Shown here: piece after piece, positions 12,309 to 22,474 of the stretch | How positions within the stretch are numbered: the stretch's first letter is position 1 | How the letters are laid out: each line of letters opens with the position of its first letter | DNA from: Solicoccozyma terricola | Lineage: Eukaryota > Basidiomycota > Tremellomycetes > Filobasidiales > Piskurozymaceae | Direction: 5' to 3' | Length of the DNA stretch: 64,000 nt | Assembly: GCA_001600875.1 (NCBI GenBank) | Contig: BCLD01000018.1 | Coordinates: 622,689-686,688 of the forward strand | The notes under the pieces: model-generated | The model's database searches: none | What the model saw: the letters and a program-made list of their open reading frames with translations, nothing else | Told to the model about the DNA's origin: nothing | Position numbers and translations under genes: made by a program

Positions 12309-14624
12309 GGGGAAAAAAGGAAACCCGAAACGAAAAGCGGAGGTAATAAGATGTTAGCGAAACTGATACTGAACCAAAAATGAAACACAGTCGGCATCCG
12401 CATAATCCCTCGGACTGTAATTCGCTCCTCCATAAATACCAACACATCCCACGATACTCTTTATATCGTGCACATCGTGCACATCGCTGAGTATCTCATC
12501 GACATCCGTTTGTCGACGTCGCGATTCGAAACCGCGATGATGGAACCGGGTATCACAAGACCCGTAATAACGTTATCATCACCCCGTTTCATTCCAACTC
12601 CGAACCGTCACACAACAGTTTCACACTGTCCCCCTGACTCCTACTCCAACCAACCAACCAACCAACCAACACCACCACCAATCAACGCACCTTTGATAAA
12701 TCTGATTAGAAAATGAACGGGGTATGAGGGGGTTTTCTCTTGCAGAGGTTTGAGCTCGTTGGGATAGACGAAAGGTAGAAGATCCGATTTGGTGATTGGA
12801 TCGAGGTTGAGCTGTTGGTGGTGATAGATGGATTGCGGATGGGTAGTGGGAGGGGAGGATAGAGGGGGGGGGGGGAATCGCGGATCAAGCGATGACGCGA
12901 TGACGCGGCGGAATGCCGGAAAAGTCGAGTTGGTGAACGGGATAGAAGCGAGATGATGATGGGAGAACGGGGATTTTCAAAGTGATTGGGATAAGGACGG
13001 GGAGAGAATGAGGAAAGGATGGGGAATTGAATGATAACAAAGGGAATGTTTTGTACGTTTGTGTTGTGTTGGATTTTACCGTGTGAAGGTTTGAGTGGGT
13101 TGATCGGTCGGTTGGGTAATAGGAGACGGATGGAGGTGGGGTTGGATGTCAGTGATTTTTGATTCTTTGGGAAGAGATACATCGATGAGGGTAGGGACTA
13201 GCAGGGTCCAATGCGAAATGAAATTCATTTGAACCGAGGGGTTTTCCTCAATTTCCGGCCAATCGATTCAACCCCGAACCCACGGACACGTCGGGATCGC
13301 ACTTCCTGACCCCGACCTTGATCCTCGATGCATCGACAACATCTCACATCGTGTCCGTCTCCGTCTCCGACGCCGACGACGACTGACTAGGAAATGAAAC
13401 CATTGAAAAACGCGTCCGCACAGCATTCCCCACCACGCCGGGTCATACGAATTCAGTCTCCTCATCGCCGACCGAATGAGGGGAAACGAAACGATCAGTG
13501 GGGGGACCCGACCGTCGTACGTCGTCAGCGGGGTCAGGTTCAATCGATCACAATGGACCGCGTTCGACCGTTTTCTTCTTTAATTGTTGAAAATCATTCG
13601 TCCACCCCGAGGTCGAACGATCAACAACAACTAACCCCGTTTCTCCCCCTCGTTTTATTCCATCATCGTTTCCCTTTCCTTCCTTTCATTTGTATCCCAC
13701 CTCGCCCATCAGTTTGAACATGTACGTCGGAGTCGTTCTCTCCCATCCGTGGACAGCATGACCATCCACACTCGATGACGACCCCGGTGGGGGGTTCGTC
13801 TCATCAGCAAACGAAAACAATGGTACCAAAGTCGCACCTTCCGCATTGGGACTTTTGCTTGTTCAAGGAACTCTCGTTTAACGCCGGTTTCATTCCCCCC
13901 CCCCTGAACCCCACTGACACTCTCCCCCAAAGACACCCTGCCTGCGAGACTCGAGGAATCACTTACCGAGTATCGACGATTGGTTTGGTTGGTATGAGCG
14001 GGTTTGATTGGATGGTGTAGTAGGGGGAGAGGGGGGGATGGTCGACACGCTCCAGATAGGGTGAGCTGGTGGATTAGTCGGATGGGATTTCTCACGGTGG
14101 TCGGGGCGGGAGTAAGGGGGGAAAGGAGGGCGGAAGGAGGGGGGAAAAGGAGAGGGGTGTTGCGACCACTCCCCATGGAGGGAGGGTCGACATGATGGGA
14201 TGGACGGTACATCCATCCCCCTCCCCCCGCTCACCATCCCTCCGATCCTCCTCACCACCATCATGATCCTGCTCACCATCATCCACCATCATCCACCATC
14301 ATCCGGCCCCACCCCCGCCCACCCCCAGTGACGTGTACTGCGCTGCGGGTGCAAATTCCTCGTAATGACCCTCGAATCGGCCGGGTGGCGGTGGCGGGTG
14401 GCGGGTGGCGTACGCTTTCTCTCACAATGGCGACACACGGGTGGCGAGGGTACATTATAGCATATTATATCGACCAGAATAGGTACAACAACAACCAACC
14501 GACCATAAGTTCCAGTCCTCCACGGCTAGTATCCGATACAGTCAACTGCCATCTTCCCACTGTTTCATATCCTCCCTTTACCTTGTCCCATTTTCCCAAC
14601 GGCCCCCCCTCCCCCTCCCTCCCT
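11857..14624. other. Long gene-free region upstream of 14-3-3
   Basis: This 2.8 kb stretch contains no reading frame I can support; the open frames are Pro/Ser/His-rich low-complexity translations of pyrimidine-rich DNA. It includes long homopolymer runs (12263-12307, 12864-12875), a doubled ATCGTGCAC near 12465-12485 and blocks of simple GA/CT sequence. It is several times longer than other intergenic gaps here and could be an extended promoter, a spliced 5' UTR or a non-coding transcript. Confidence 0.5.
12263..12307. repeat. 45-base poly-G run upstream of 14-3-3
   Basis: An uninterrupted G run lies about 400 bp 5' of the 14-3-3 start codon (poly-C on the gene's sense strand), with further pyrimidines on either side in sense. 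It would suit a polypyrimidine tract of a 5' UTR intron, but no matching donor was established. Confidence 0.9.
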
Positions 14625-16708
14625 TCAAACCGAGCTCATCGAATTAATCATCCCAACATTCCTAGCTGTATCACCTAAACTCCTCATCATCTCATTCGAA
14701 TCCTGAACACCCGTTTGACCAACTCCACCGACATCTCTTACTCCGGATGTAGACATAGATGGTGCATTATATCCAATCATTTCGTGCGGTTCACCGAGTG
14801 GTGACGCGGATGCAGCGATTTGTTGTTGGATTTGAGAGCTAGCAGCTTGGTTGCCCATTCCACCGAGGTTCATAGGCACTGTGGGGTGGGGGGGGGGGGG
14901 GGGGGGGGGGGGGGTTTTTTAACACACCCAACCATCTACCGAACACACGCAGAGACAAGACAAACTCACCGAAAACAACCTTTGAATTCGCAGCTCTAGC
15001 CATATTCTGCAATGCTTCCAATTGTCTGATTTGCATAGCAGCAGGTGAAGCGAGGATCTGGGGTGGGTGGTTGGGTGGGTGGGTGTTACCGGCTCGAGAT
15101 ATAAGCACCGCGCGCTGCCATTTTTCTTCCCTCTCCTTCTTTCATCATTACTCACATCGGCGGCTTGTCTCATCAACCTAGCTGCATCAACATCGGCTTT
15201 CGCTGAGATGATCTGAATGGCGCACCAGAGAGAAACACAGGGCGGAACGCGTCAATGTTGTTCTTCCCCCCCCCCCCCCCCCCCCACCGCGCGAACTCAC
15301 CTTTGATTCTCCAATTCGCTTCTGAGTAGCAGCACTAGATAAACTCTGTTGCAACTCGATCGAGAATCTGTTTCGGGGCGCGCGCGGGGAATTTTTCCTT
15401 TTCTTTTCAGCTCCCCGTATGCCGTGAGCGTACAACGGACTACTAACGTGACATCCTTCAACATGATACTCTCAATACTAACACCCCATTTCTCAGCTGT
15501 AACTTCGACCTAAACCCCCGCGTCGACCGTCAGTAAAAAAGAAAACAGGATGAAAAGAGAAACCCCATCCCGGGTTGAAACTCACAATCTCTTGAATCTC
15601 AGCTGCTAATCCCTCTCGATCAGAAACTATAGTTTGTAATACTCTCCCACCAACGACTTGTCGCATTGTTGTTTCTACGAGAGAAACGGGGGGGGGGGGG
15701 GGGGGGGAAAGGAAAGAGGAAAGGGAAAACAAAAAAAAAAGAACGCCCCAGCGGAAACCGTCAGCCCCCAGGAAAGAGGAGGGGAAAAAAAAGTCCAAAA
15801 CGACACATACGAGCTCGTTCAATGAGTGCACCTCGAACATCATTGATACCGTATGCAGCACGATAAGGTGAAACGACATGCCAACAAATGACAGAATCAA
15901 TATCGACTGTACGTGATAGGTAAGGCCCCCAAAGTTCAGTTTACAATTCCCTCTTAAGAATTTACCGATCCCTCGAGGTCCCCCCCCCCCCCCGGCCCCC
16001 CTTCTCCTCGGGGGGAATACGACACACTCACCGGATACATTATCTTTGGTCATGACTGTTTGTCTTGGAACTTGAGTCATTTGAATCTTGACGTCTACTA
16101 TCCTTATTGATTCGGAACAGACGTTGACGTAGACTAATCCAGGATCAACGGACTAGGGAGGGTTGAGGTGATATTACGAATAGGGAAACGAAAAACGTAA
16201 AAAAACGTAAATAAACGAAAAAAAAAATAACAAACGCTTCAGCTCCTCTTTCGTTTGGTGGAAACCCCCCCGCGGGACGGCGGTCTGGACCATTCCTGCT
16301 CACCTTGTAGAATTGACCGAATCGAGAGACTAAACCGACACTTCCTTGATTAACGTTCTTGAACGGATTAGGCATCTAATAGATCGAGCGATAGGAAGCG
16401 TAGGACGCGGGGTGGGGGGGGATATAGGGAAGAGTCAGTACTTAGTTCTTCGCACACACACACACCAAACCACCTCTCGTCCTCTCGTCCCTCGTCTGTC
16501 TGACACTCAACTGGACAAACTGGAATTGCACCACATGCACCAACTAGTGAACCTAAACCGCTTATAAAATTCCCATATAAACCATGTTCGATACCTTGTA
16601 AACCCATGTTTTCTGCGTAACTGGGTTGCATGCTTTTTTTGGGGATGGAGAGAGAGAGGGGTCAGGAATCACGGGGGTTTGGAAGGAAGGTGAAGTGCGG
16701 GAGGGTCG

Positions 16709-16755
<47 letters not shown>

Positions 16756-17139
16756 CGGGGGGGAGGGCGCGAACGACGCACGGGGGGGGGGGGGGGGGGG
16801 GGATGTTGTGAAAGAGGGGTTGCAGGGAGAGGGAGATTGAACTTCACTCTTGTTTACGGAGTGGTTGAACGATCTGAGAACCAAAACAAAACAAACCCGG
16901 TTTCCAATTCAACGGGTCAGAAAAGTTATACTCCCCCCCCCCCACCCGCACCCCCACCCCCCACTCACAATCAAACCCCCCTTATCACGAGCCGGTCTAT
17001 ACTCTGGCGCTTTCATACGTGGTCCCGAACCATCGCCATTCTGAGTACGTGGCGGTGAATCATCTGCTACATTACTTTCGTATGAATCCATGTCGTTGAT
17101 TCGAGATGAAGCGGCGGCGGCGTTCTTGTCTGTGGACAT
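14625..17139 (-). CDS. Stomatin/band-7 (SPFH) family protein
   Basis: This is a membrane-associated SPFH scaffold protein; fungal stomatins sit in plasma-membrane, endosomal or mitochondrial lipid domains. The first exon (ATG at 17139) gives MSTDKNAAAASSRINDMDSY and a hydrophilic leader. A following exon, MQPSYAENMGLQGIEHGLYG plus a Gly/Cys-rich hydrophobic stretch (LGSLVGACGAIPVCP), is the likely hairpin membrane anchor. SPFH core pieces follow: NQGSVGLVSRFGQFYK, DPGLVYVNVCSESIRIVDVK, TVMTKDNVS, YRAAYGINDVRGALIERA, TTMRQVVGGRVLQTIVSDRE and AEIQEIVEVTAEKWGVSIES. A helical RIGESKIISAKADVDAARLMRQAAD-type segment comes next. The C-terminus is Gln/Ser-rich and ends INSMSSV. At least seven short introns are present. 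Most carry long poly-C or poly-G runs (14888-14914, 15266-15285, 15688-15707, 15980-15993, 16711-16802, 16933-16943), the densest cluster in the window. Confidence 0.85.
14888..14914. repeat. 27-base G run (poly-C in sense) before a 3' splice site
   Basis: On the stomatin sense strand this is a poly-C tract ending about 8 bases before a CCCACAG acceptor. Confidence 0.9.
15266..15285. repeat. 20-base C run (poly-G in sense) after a 5' splice site
   Basis: On the sense strand the run follows a GTGAGTTCGCGCGGT donor region of a stomatin intron. Confidence 0.9.
15688..15707. repeat. 20-base G run (poly-C in sense) before a 3' splice site
   Basis: On the sense strand it is followed by GTTTCTCTCGTAG, the acceptor of the exon that starts at the TTMRQVVGG segment of stomatin. 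Confidence 0.9.
16711..16802. repeat. Compound poly-G tract (45 + 21 bases)
   Basis: Two long G runs (16711-16755 and 16782-16802) are separated by G-rich sequence in a single stomatin intron. They are poly-C in sense and lie upstream of the acceptor of the MQPSYAENM exon. Confidence 0.9.
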
Positions 17140-18292
17140 TGTTGGGGGGTAGGTTGTGGGGATGGGTGGGATACGGGCGGGGTGGGATACGGGGTGGGAT
17201 ACGGGCTGGTCCTGTTGTGTTATATAGTCGACCGAGCATCGCCTCCCATCGATCCAAACTCATACAACCTCCACACCCCGCCCGCCCCCGCCCGTCTTCC
17301 CCGCCACCCCGCCACCGAAACCAAGTTACCAGATCGGGGGGGAGGGGGGAAGGGGGGGTGACCGGCATAGCATACCTTCGATCCATGCCGAACACCCAGC
17401 CAAGGCAATTATCCCTCAAACGACGGGGAGAACTGGTCCATGTTCACGTTCATGGCCACATCCCCGTCCCCGTGTCCATGTTCCCCCTCCTGTATTATGC
17501 CAAGTATCGGCCAGACCCGGGTTACAGCTACCCTAGGAACAAACGAGAGAAACCAACCGTCCCCCCCCCCCTCCTCCCAAGGGAATGCAAGGATGCAACG
17601 ATGCAACGCTGTTCGGCAAGGTCGCAGCCGAGGTAGCGAGCGAGGTAGCGACGATGAAACACACCATGACGATATACCTACCAAGGAGAGCATTTCATCC
17701 GCGCGGAAGGCGGGGGGTGTTCTTTCCCACGACAAGCGAACGTTTACTTCTTGCCAAGTCATTCCTTCCTCCNCCNCCCTCCCCTCCCNCCNCCCTCCGC
17801 GCGCCGGGGGGGGGGGGTCTACTTCCGATGACGCAGATGCCGCCGCCGTCCAACGAGTTTGAAACCCCGGCACACGAGGTTTCCCATTCTGCTAGGGGTT
17901 ACGAGTATGAGAAACAGGAACGAACAGGGAGAGAGTTTTGCAGATCACAGATCGTCCCCNCCCCCCCCCCCCCCAAGGCAATGCGAAATGGAACATCGGA
18001 GAACATAGGGGGAATGGAATTGGGTGATATCAGTGTTGGACATTGAATTGTTGAACCTCGAGGATAACACGTTGTCCGATGTGGTCCGTGAGGGGAAGGG
18101 AGGGAAGGGGTTGGGTGGCGAATATGTACATATTTAAACCGCACCCATTCTTCCCCCTTTCGTATCCATCCACAATCCTCACTCATTCCATCCCATCCCC
18201 ATTCATATCCATCACTTCCCCCCCCCCCCCTTCCCTCTCNCTCTCTCTACCTTCCATATCGAGGCAACGAATCACTACCTACTGAAGAAAAT
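17140..18292. other. Gene-free region, start of the accessory island
   Basis: The region combines the stomatin 5' flank with G/C-rich simple sequence, a long dispersed repeat copy (17523-17845) and poly-C stretches interrupted by N at 17773-17792, 17960 and 18240. I see no coding sequence. A TATTTAAA-like box lies near 18129, about 165 bp before the short open frame at 18293. Confidence 0.5.
17523..17845. repeat. Dispersed direct repeat, copy A
   Basis: It begins ACAGCTACCCTAGGAACAAA and continues through the block GTTCGGCAAGGTCGCAGCCG and a TTCTTTCCCACGACAAGCGA block; the same blocks occur in the same order and orientation at 20258-20480. Copy A is longer because it contains poly-C/poly-G insertions and N bases. 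The element resembles no repeat family I recognise. The two copies bracket the truncated recombinase-like gene, with starts about 2.7 kb apart. Confidence 0.8.
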
Positions 18293-18427
18293 ATGAAACG
18301 ACGCTCTTCAACGACGATACGCGGTTCAGATCTTGGTGGTAGTAGCAAATATTCAACTCAACACGAACCATTCGATGGGGATGTTCAATCGTTGGATCGG
18401 TCTAATAGATGGAGGATGATAGTTAAG
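18293..18427 (+). CDS. Orphan possible first exon, 45 codons
   Basis: An ATG at 18293 opens MKRRSSTTIRGSDLGG and runs to a GTGAGT donor at about 18428 (or ends at the overlapping TGA). It is preceded by pyrimidine-rich sequence and a TATTTAAA-like box, as an active promoter would be. No continuation exon was found: the next recognisable coding sequence (18592 onward) belongs to a duplicated gene fragment. It could be the stub of a gene displaced by the insertion of the island, or chance. Confidence 0.25.
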
Positions 18428-18591
18428 TGAGTGTTTTCGTTTTCGTTTCATTGGATGGCGTTGGGGGTTTGGGAGGTGGGAGGTGGGACGGTGGACGGTT
18501 CGAAGTTTTACCGTTTTTTTTGTGGAGCTGATCATTTCCTTCCCATCATTTTGTTCCCTTTCCCTTCCCAACTCCAATCACTCCCCGCTTA

Positions 18592-19543
18592 CTTCTACTA
18601 CCTCCACAAGGCCTCACCTCCATGACGATCAAGATTCTTCCAATTCCAAAGCTCCTCCTTCCCATGTAGATGAACATCCACCTCCTGTCTATCCAACATT
18701 TGAAGGGTGCGAGGTCGGCTCGTCCACTTCCGAACCTGGGAGTCACGGTAAAGCTGTTAGTTCTCAGTATGGTTATAACGGCAGGGNGTTTTTAGAGAAA
18801 GATCAAGTGCAGGTGAGTCCAACCTTTTTTTTTCTGTAGTCCCACGATTTTCATACACTGATCAAGCTCGGAATGCCATGGCGATCCAACAGGATGGACC
18901 GACAAGGCTTGAAGAACATTTCCACGCTCAACCCGATCCCTCCTTTCATCCACCACGTCCTCCTGGACCATCTCACGATCGTTCGCATCTTTCCGATAGT
19001 TATCGTCATGTGCGTCCGCCGGTAGCTATGGAGGATCGCTCAGCGGAGGTACTGCAAGCAGCGAGAGGTATCACTGGGGATTATTTCGATCAAATCAGTG
19101 CAGAATCCCGTCATTCGCTCAAGGAGACCACAACTCCCACACAGAACAAACATCAGCACACAATCAAGACATGGAGGGAATTTGTAGCCATGCGAATAGG
19201 TCATTACAACGAGAAGAGGTCAACATCCCATGAGGAGACACGCCATTTTCTCGATGAGTTCCCTGGAAATCCTCGTACAATCGACGATACCTTCAAAGAC
19301 GGTGCACCTTTCCCTCCCAATTCGATCATAGAGCAGTTCCTTGCATACAAGTGCATCATGTCAACAGGAAAGCTCGGCGAGAAGGTTACTATCGACACTA
19401 TGCAAGGGTTCCTAAAATCATTCCTAGCTGCTTTCTCGCGCGAGACAGGAACTCCGATTCCGCGGACCCAGCAGCAATCCCTATACAACTACGTATCTAC
19501 ACAACTGGCTAAGAAGGAAGGTCTCGTCCGAGCTCACAAATAA
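18592..19543 (+). pseudogene. Truncated tyrosine-recombinase-like (Crypton-type) gene fragment
   Basis: Homology to the inverted gene at 22716-25761 starts abruptly near 18592: RPHLHDDQDSSNSKA and VDEHPPPVYP, then a shorter middle, then EKDQVQ followed by the same-position intron (GTGAGTCC...CAACAG). The next exon opens DGPTRLEEHFHAQPDPSFHP and PPRPPGPSHD, also shared. It then diverges into a helical segment, IKTWREFVAMRIGHYNEKRS, and IIEQFLAYKCIMSTGKLGEK, then QGFLKSFLAAFSRETGT and STQLAKKEGLVRAHK, stopping at 19543. That segment resembles the core-binding (SAM-like) N-domain of the fungal tyrosine-recombinase/Crypton-like superfamily. The catalytic domain with R...HxxR...Y is absent, so it cannot be an active recombinase. 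No clear start codon exists at the homology border, and one N lies in the coding part (18787). The recombinase assignment is by pattern only. Confidence 0.55.
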
Positions 19544-19569
19544 CACCATATACCTCGTATGCCGCGTTG

Positions 19570-19850
19570 AGACGGGGAGTCCAAACGATACATGTAGGAG
19601 ATGATAGCGACGAAGAAACGAGTAAGATGCGATGAAGAGGACGATCAAGACCGACAGATGATAGCGACAACGAAACAATTAAGATGCGACGAAGAGGACA
19701 AGCAAGGTGCGACGAAGAGGACGAGTAAGATGCGATGAAGAGGACGAGCAAGATTCGACGAAGAGGACGACCAAGACCGACAGATGATAGCGACGAAGAA
19801 ACGATTAAGATGCGACGAAGAGGGCGAATACGATGCCGACGAAGGGTGGA
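19570..19850. repeat. Imperfect minisatellite, 20-25 bp units
   Basis: About ten degenerate units of the form AAGATGCGACGAAGAGGACG follow directly after the recombinase-fragment stop. A longer unit, GACCGACAGATGATAGCGACG, recurs at about 19650 and 19770, so there is higher-order structure. The following 60 bp have a diverged second copy near 22180-22240. Confidence 0.85.
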
Positions 19851-20257
19851 AAAATTAAGATTTAGCAGTTTCTCTAAGGTATTTCCGATGACGGAACAGT
19901 GATCCTCATTACATCGTCTGTCACGGCGAATCGAAATGGTTGGAGTGACAAAGGACGATGGGTTTGATCGATAGATAGAGCGTGTATTCGTGTGTTGCTT
20001 GAGGCAGTGACGTTTCTATGAATTTGTGCTCGTTGGAATTGTACCCCCTTTGCATGATGATATATTACCGTGATTTACAGTTTACCAGGCTTAGGACCAG
20101 GATTCACGTGATTCTCCTGACGCCATTAGAGCGGTTCAGGTGGCAGATCGACATAGGAGGATATACTCCTACTGTTGATGTTCCCCACAAGGATTTCGGT
20201 TGCCTCGGTTGGGAGGTGTCGTCTATCAGTACCTGTTCCGTCGGCCGTTGAGACAGC
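19851..20257. other. Gene-free island DNA
   Basis: It contains a short segment (about 19858-19910) that matches 22180-22240 in diverged form. No coding sequence was recognised. Confidence 0.5.
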
Positions 20258-20480
20258 TACCCTAGGAACAAACGAGTGAAACCAACCGAAGAGAATGCAA
20301 CGATGCATAGGATGCAACGATGCAAGGATGCAACGCCGTTCGGCAAGGTCGCAGCCGAGGTAGCGATGATGAAAGACACCCATGACGATATACCTTGACA
20401 AGAGGAGGGTTCTTTCCCACAAGAAGCGAACGTTCACGCCTGAGCGAGCCGTGGTCCTTCCTATAACGCAGATGTGTCAG
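20258..20480. repeat. Dispersed direct repeat, copy B
   Basis: This is the second copy of the element at 17523-17845, same orientation. Shared blocks are ACAGCTACCCTAGGAACAAA, GTTCGGCAAGGTCGCAGCCG, TGACGATATACCT and GAAGCGAACGTT-type sequence, ending near ACGCAGATG. An internal GATGCAACGATGCA-type micro-repeat is expanded here. It lacks the homopolymer insertions of copy A and is therefore closer to an intact form. Confidence 0.8.
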
Positions 20481-21013
20481 GGATGTAACTGCAAAGTAAC
20501 ATTCATCTAACCGGACCCCTTGCCATTACGGCAAAAAGGGGGCAACAAATCCACGCTCAAAGTGGTATTGAGTCTGCAGTTGTATGTAAACGCAGCACGC
20601 CCAATGGATATGGTCCCCGTATCCTCGCAAACCGCCAAGACATATTGCAGGTATGGACGATGATGTGTACGAGTTACTTGTGAAGAGTGTATTGACAGAT
20701 AATCAATGGAAAGAGAGGGAGAGAGAAAGGAATGAGTCAATGGCCCGTTGTCAGTCGTAACTGAACAAAAGAGTCGCCGCGTTACCTCGTTGCAAATGTC
20801 GCCCCCAAAACGCGGGACGCATTGCTTTTGATCGTATTTGCTAGACACTGAAAGTCCCTCAGCATCCTCCAATTATCCTAGATCTGTCTACTATCGGGGA
20901 AAGGCGAGCAAAACCTTTATCATCCTCCCATTCTGTTTGATCTGTCTACTATCATATCAGTATCGAGGAAGGAAAGAACCTGAAAAGAAAATCGAGAAAA
21001 AAGACAAAAAGTT
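20481..21013. other. Gene-free island DNA with a local duplication
   Basis: Around 20880-20960 a segment containing GATCTGTCTACTATC occurs twice about 60 bp apart. Nothing coding was recognised. It ends at the tRNA gene. Confidence 0.5.
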
Positions 21014-21116
21014 TGGAGCAGCCAGGGGTCGAACCTGGGACCTTCTCAAGACAACAGGACAGCTTGTTTAAACTACCTATGCAAATGAGAAACGATAACC
21101 ACTACGCCACAGCCCC
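21014..21116 (-). tRNA. tRNA-Ala(UGC) with a 30-nt intron
   Basis: Read on the minus strand, a full cloverleaf folds. The acceptor is GGGGCUG/CUGCUCC with discriminator A73, the D arm starts U8-G9-G10-C11-G12-U13-A14 and contains G18-G19, and the anticodon stem is UCUCA/UGAGA. The loop is U-U-UGC-A-U, the variable loop has 5 nt, and the T arm is CCAGG-UUCGACC-CCUGG. The anticodon is at 21081-21083. The intron occupies 21050-21079, between positions 37 and 38 as is canonical. The G3-U70 wobble, the identity element for alanine, is present. One acceptor mismatch is visible (U6-U67). The internal A and B boxes look intact (UGGCGUAGUGG and GGUUCGACC). Confidence 0.88.
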
Positions 21117-22300
21117 ATTCGATGAAGAGTTTAGGGTTGGCAAAGTGGTGAATAGCTCGAGACGGCGATTGCAAGATGGGGAGAGCCAAATGCGAGTGTG
21201 TGGCGCGCCACGCGGGAGCGTGAGCTTATTTCTCACGGTGGTCATCGAGCCACCTACCTTACCTTAGGCACGCGTTATTGATCCTATAGACATGACAACT
21301 CACACCTGTGCTTCCCTCTGAGAGCCTCTTCAACGGCGAGTTCCAGGTACGTCTCCGTTCTTTTCCCCAATGCGAACACTGAACACTCGCATGTCTTCGG
21401 CAGCTACTTCCATCGGCGACAACTCCCTTTTCATCGGCAATGACAACTCCCTTGTCATCGACAATCCCATTGGCGACTTCCGGCAGCAATACTCCCCACC
21501 TCACCAACTTCCATCAACGACTTCCATCACCGATTTCGAGTGCTTAGCGGGATTTAACTACAGGGTGGTGAATGCGAGATGTGTGCAAGACACAGACGCC
21601 CTGACCAAGATGAGCGAGATTGAGATGAGATCAGATGTGCGAGGTCAGGAGAGCGAGATGGGAGACGGCGAGGTGGGGAGAGCGAAAGGTGAACACTGAA
21701 TACTCGTACGACTGCTACCAGCGACACTTCCCATCTTGGACACTCCGCCATGTGCAACACTCCCTTCTCATCGGCAATCCCATCGACGAACGGGTGGGAG
21801 ATCGGGTGGACTCGAGCGAGGTGGACTTTGAGCGAGGTGTGGAGAGAACGAGATGGACTCGAGCCAGTTCAACGTACGTCTTTGTTCTTTTCCCCATTAT
21901 GAACACTGAATATACAAAACTTGTACATGTTTCACACTCCTCCATCTGCGACGCTCCACTCCCTTCTCATCGATCCCATCGACGGCTTCCATCTGCGACA
22001 CTCCCCCTTCTCATTGACCATCCCATCAGCACTTGGACAGCTTAGCGGGATTTAACCACAGGGTGAGTGCGAGGAGATGGCTGTGCGAGAGACAACATAT
22101 GGTGGAGAATGAAGACTAGGAGAATGGCAACGGCGAGTTGTGATGTGACAATATCCCGATAGATGATAGTGATGAAGAGTGTAGTGAGATTTGACAGTTT
22201 CTGTGGAATTTCGATGATGGAACGTCATAGGTCATTCATGATAAAATAATAAAATGTTGTGTTGAACAAATCAGGCTATCAATATCTAAATCAGCCGAGG
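21117..22300. repeat. Degenerate long repeats
   Basis: Three diverged blocks near 21370-21500, 21690-21800 and 21900-22050 share motifs such as CACTCCCTTCTCATCG-like strings, GAACACTGAA and CATCGACGG. The string GCTTAGCGGGATTTAAC followed by ACAGGGTG occurs at about 21543 and 22040. They look like decayed copies of one unit a few hundred bp long. The 60 bp at 22180-22240 match 19858-19910. No supported gene is present. Confidence 0.6.
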
Positions 22301-22400
22301 GACGTACGGGTGTAACTTGGTTGTGGAAGTTCGTTAGAGACGGGTGGATCGTACTCGATGGAAACGCCAGTTGCCAAAATGCCGAATGATAGAGGAGATG

Positions 22401-22474
22401 GATAGGTCGTGGGTCTTGTTTGATAGGTCGTGGGTCTTGTTTGATAGGTCGTGGGTCTTGTTCGATAGGTCGTG
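22401..22474. repeat. 21-bp tandem repeat, 3.5 copies
   Basis: The unit is GATAGGTCGTGGGTCTTGTTT, starting at 22401, 22422 and 22443, with a partial copy at 22464. Because 21 is a multiple of three it yields a heptapeptide repeat in an open frame on the minus strand, but that frame has no convincing start and I do not call it a gene. Confidence 0.95.

Noticed and set aside
12706..13182. 158-codon open frame on the minus strand upstream of 14-3-3
   Set aside because: Pro/Ser/Ile-rich translation of simple pyrimidine DNA, no domain, no splice continuity.
16662..16847. Poly-Pro/poly-Gly open frames at 16.6-16.9 kb
   Set aside because: Translations of poly-G/poly-C intron runs of the stomatin gene.
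17409..17873. Protein-coding capacity in the dispersed repeat (minus-strand frames with SFVPRVAV)
   Set aside because: Similar translations appear in both copies only because the DNA is duplicated; frames differ in length and lack starts.
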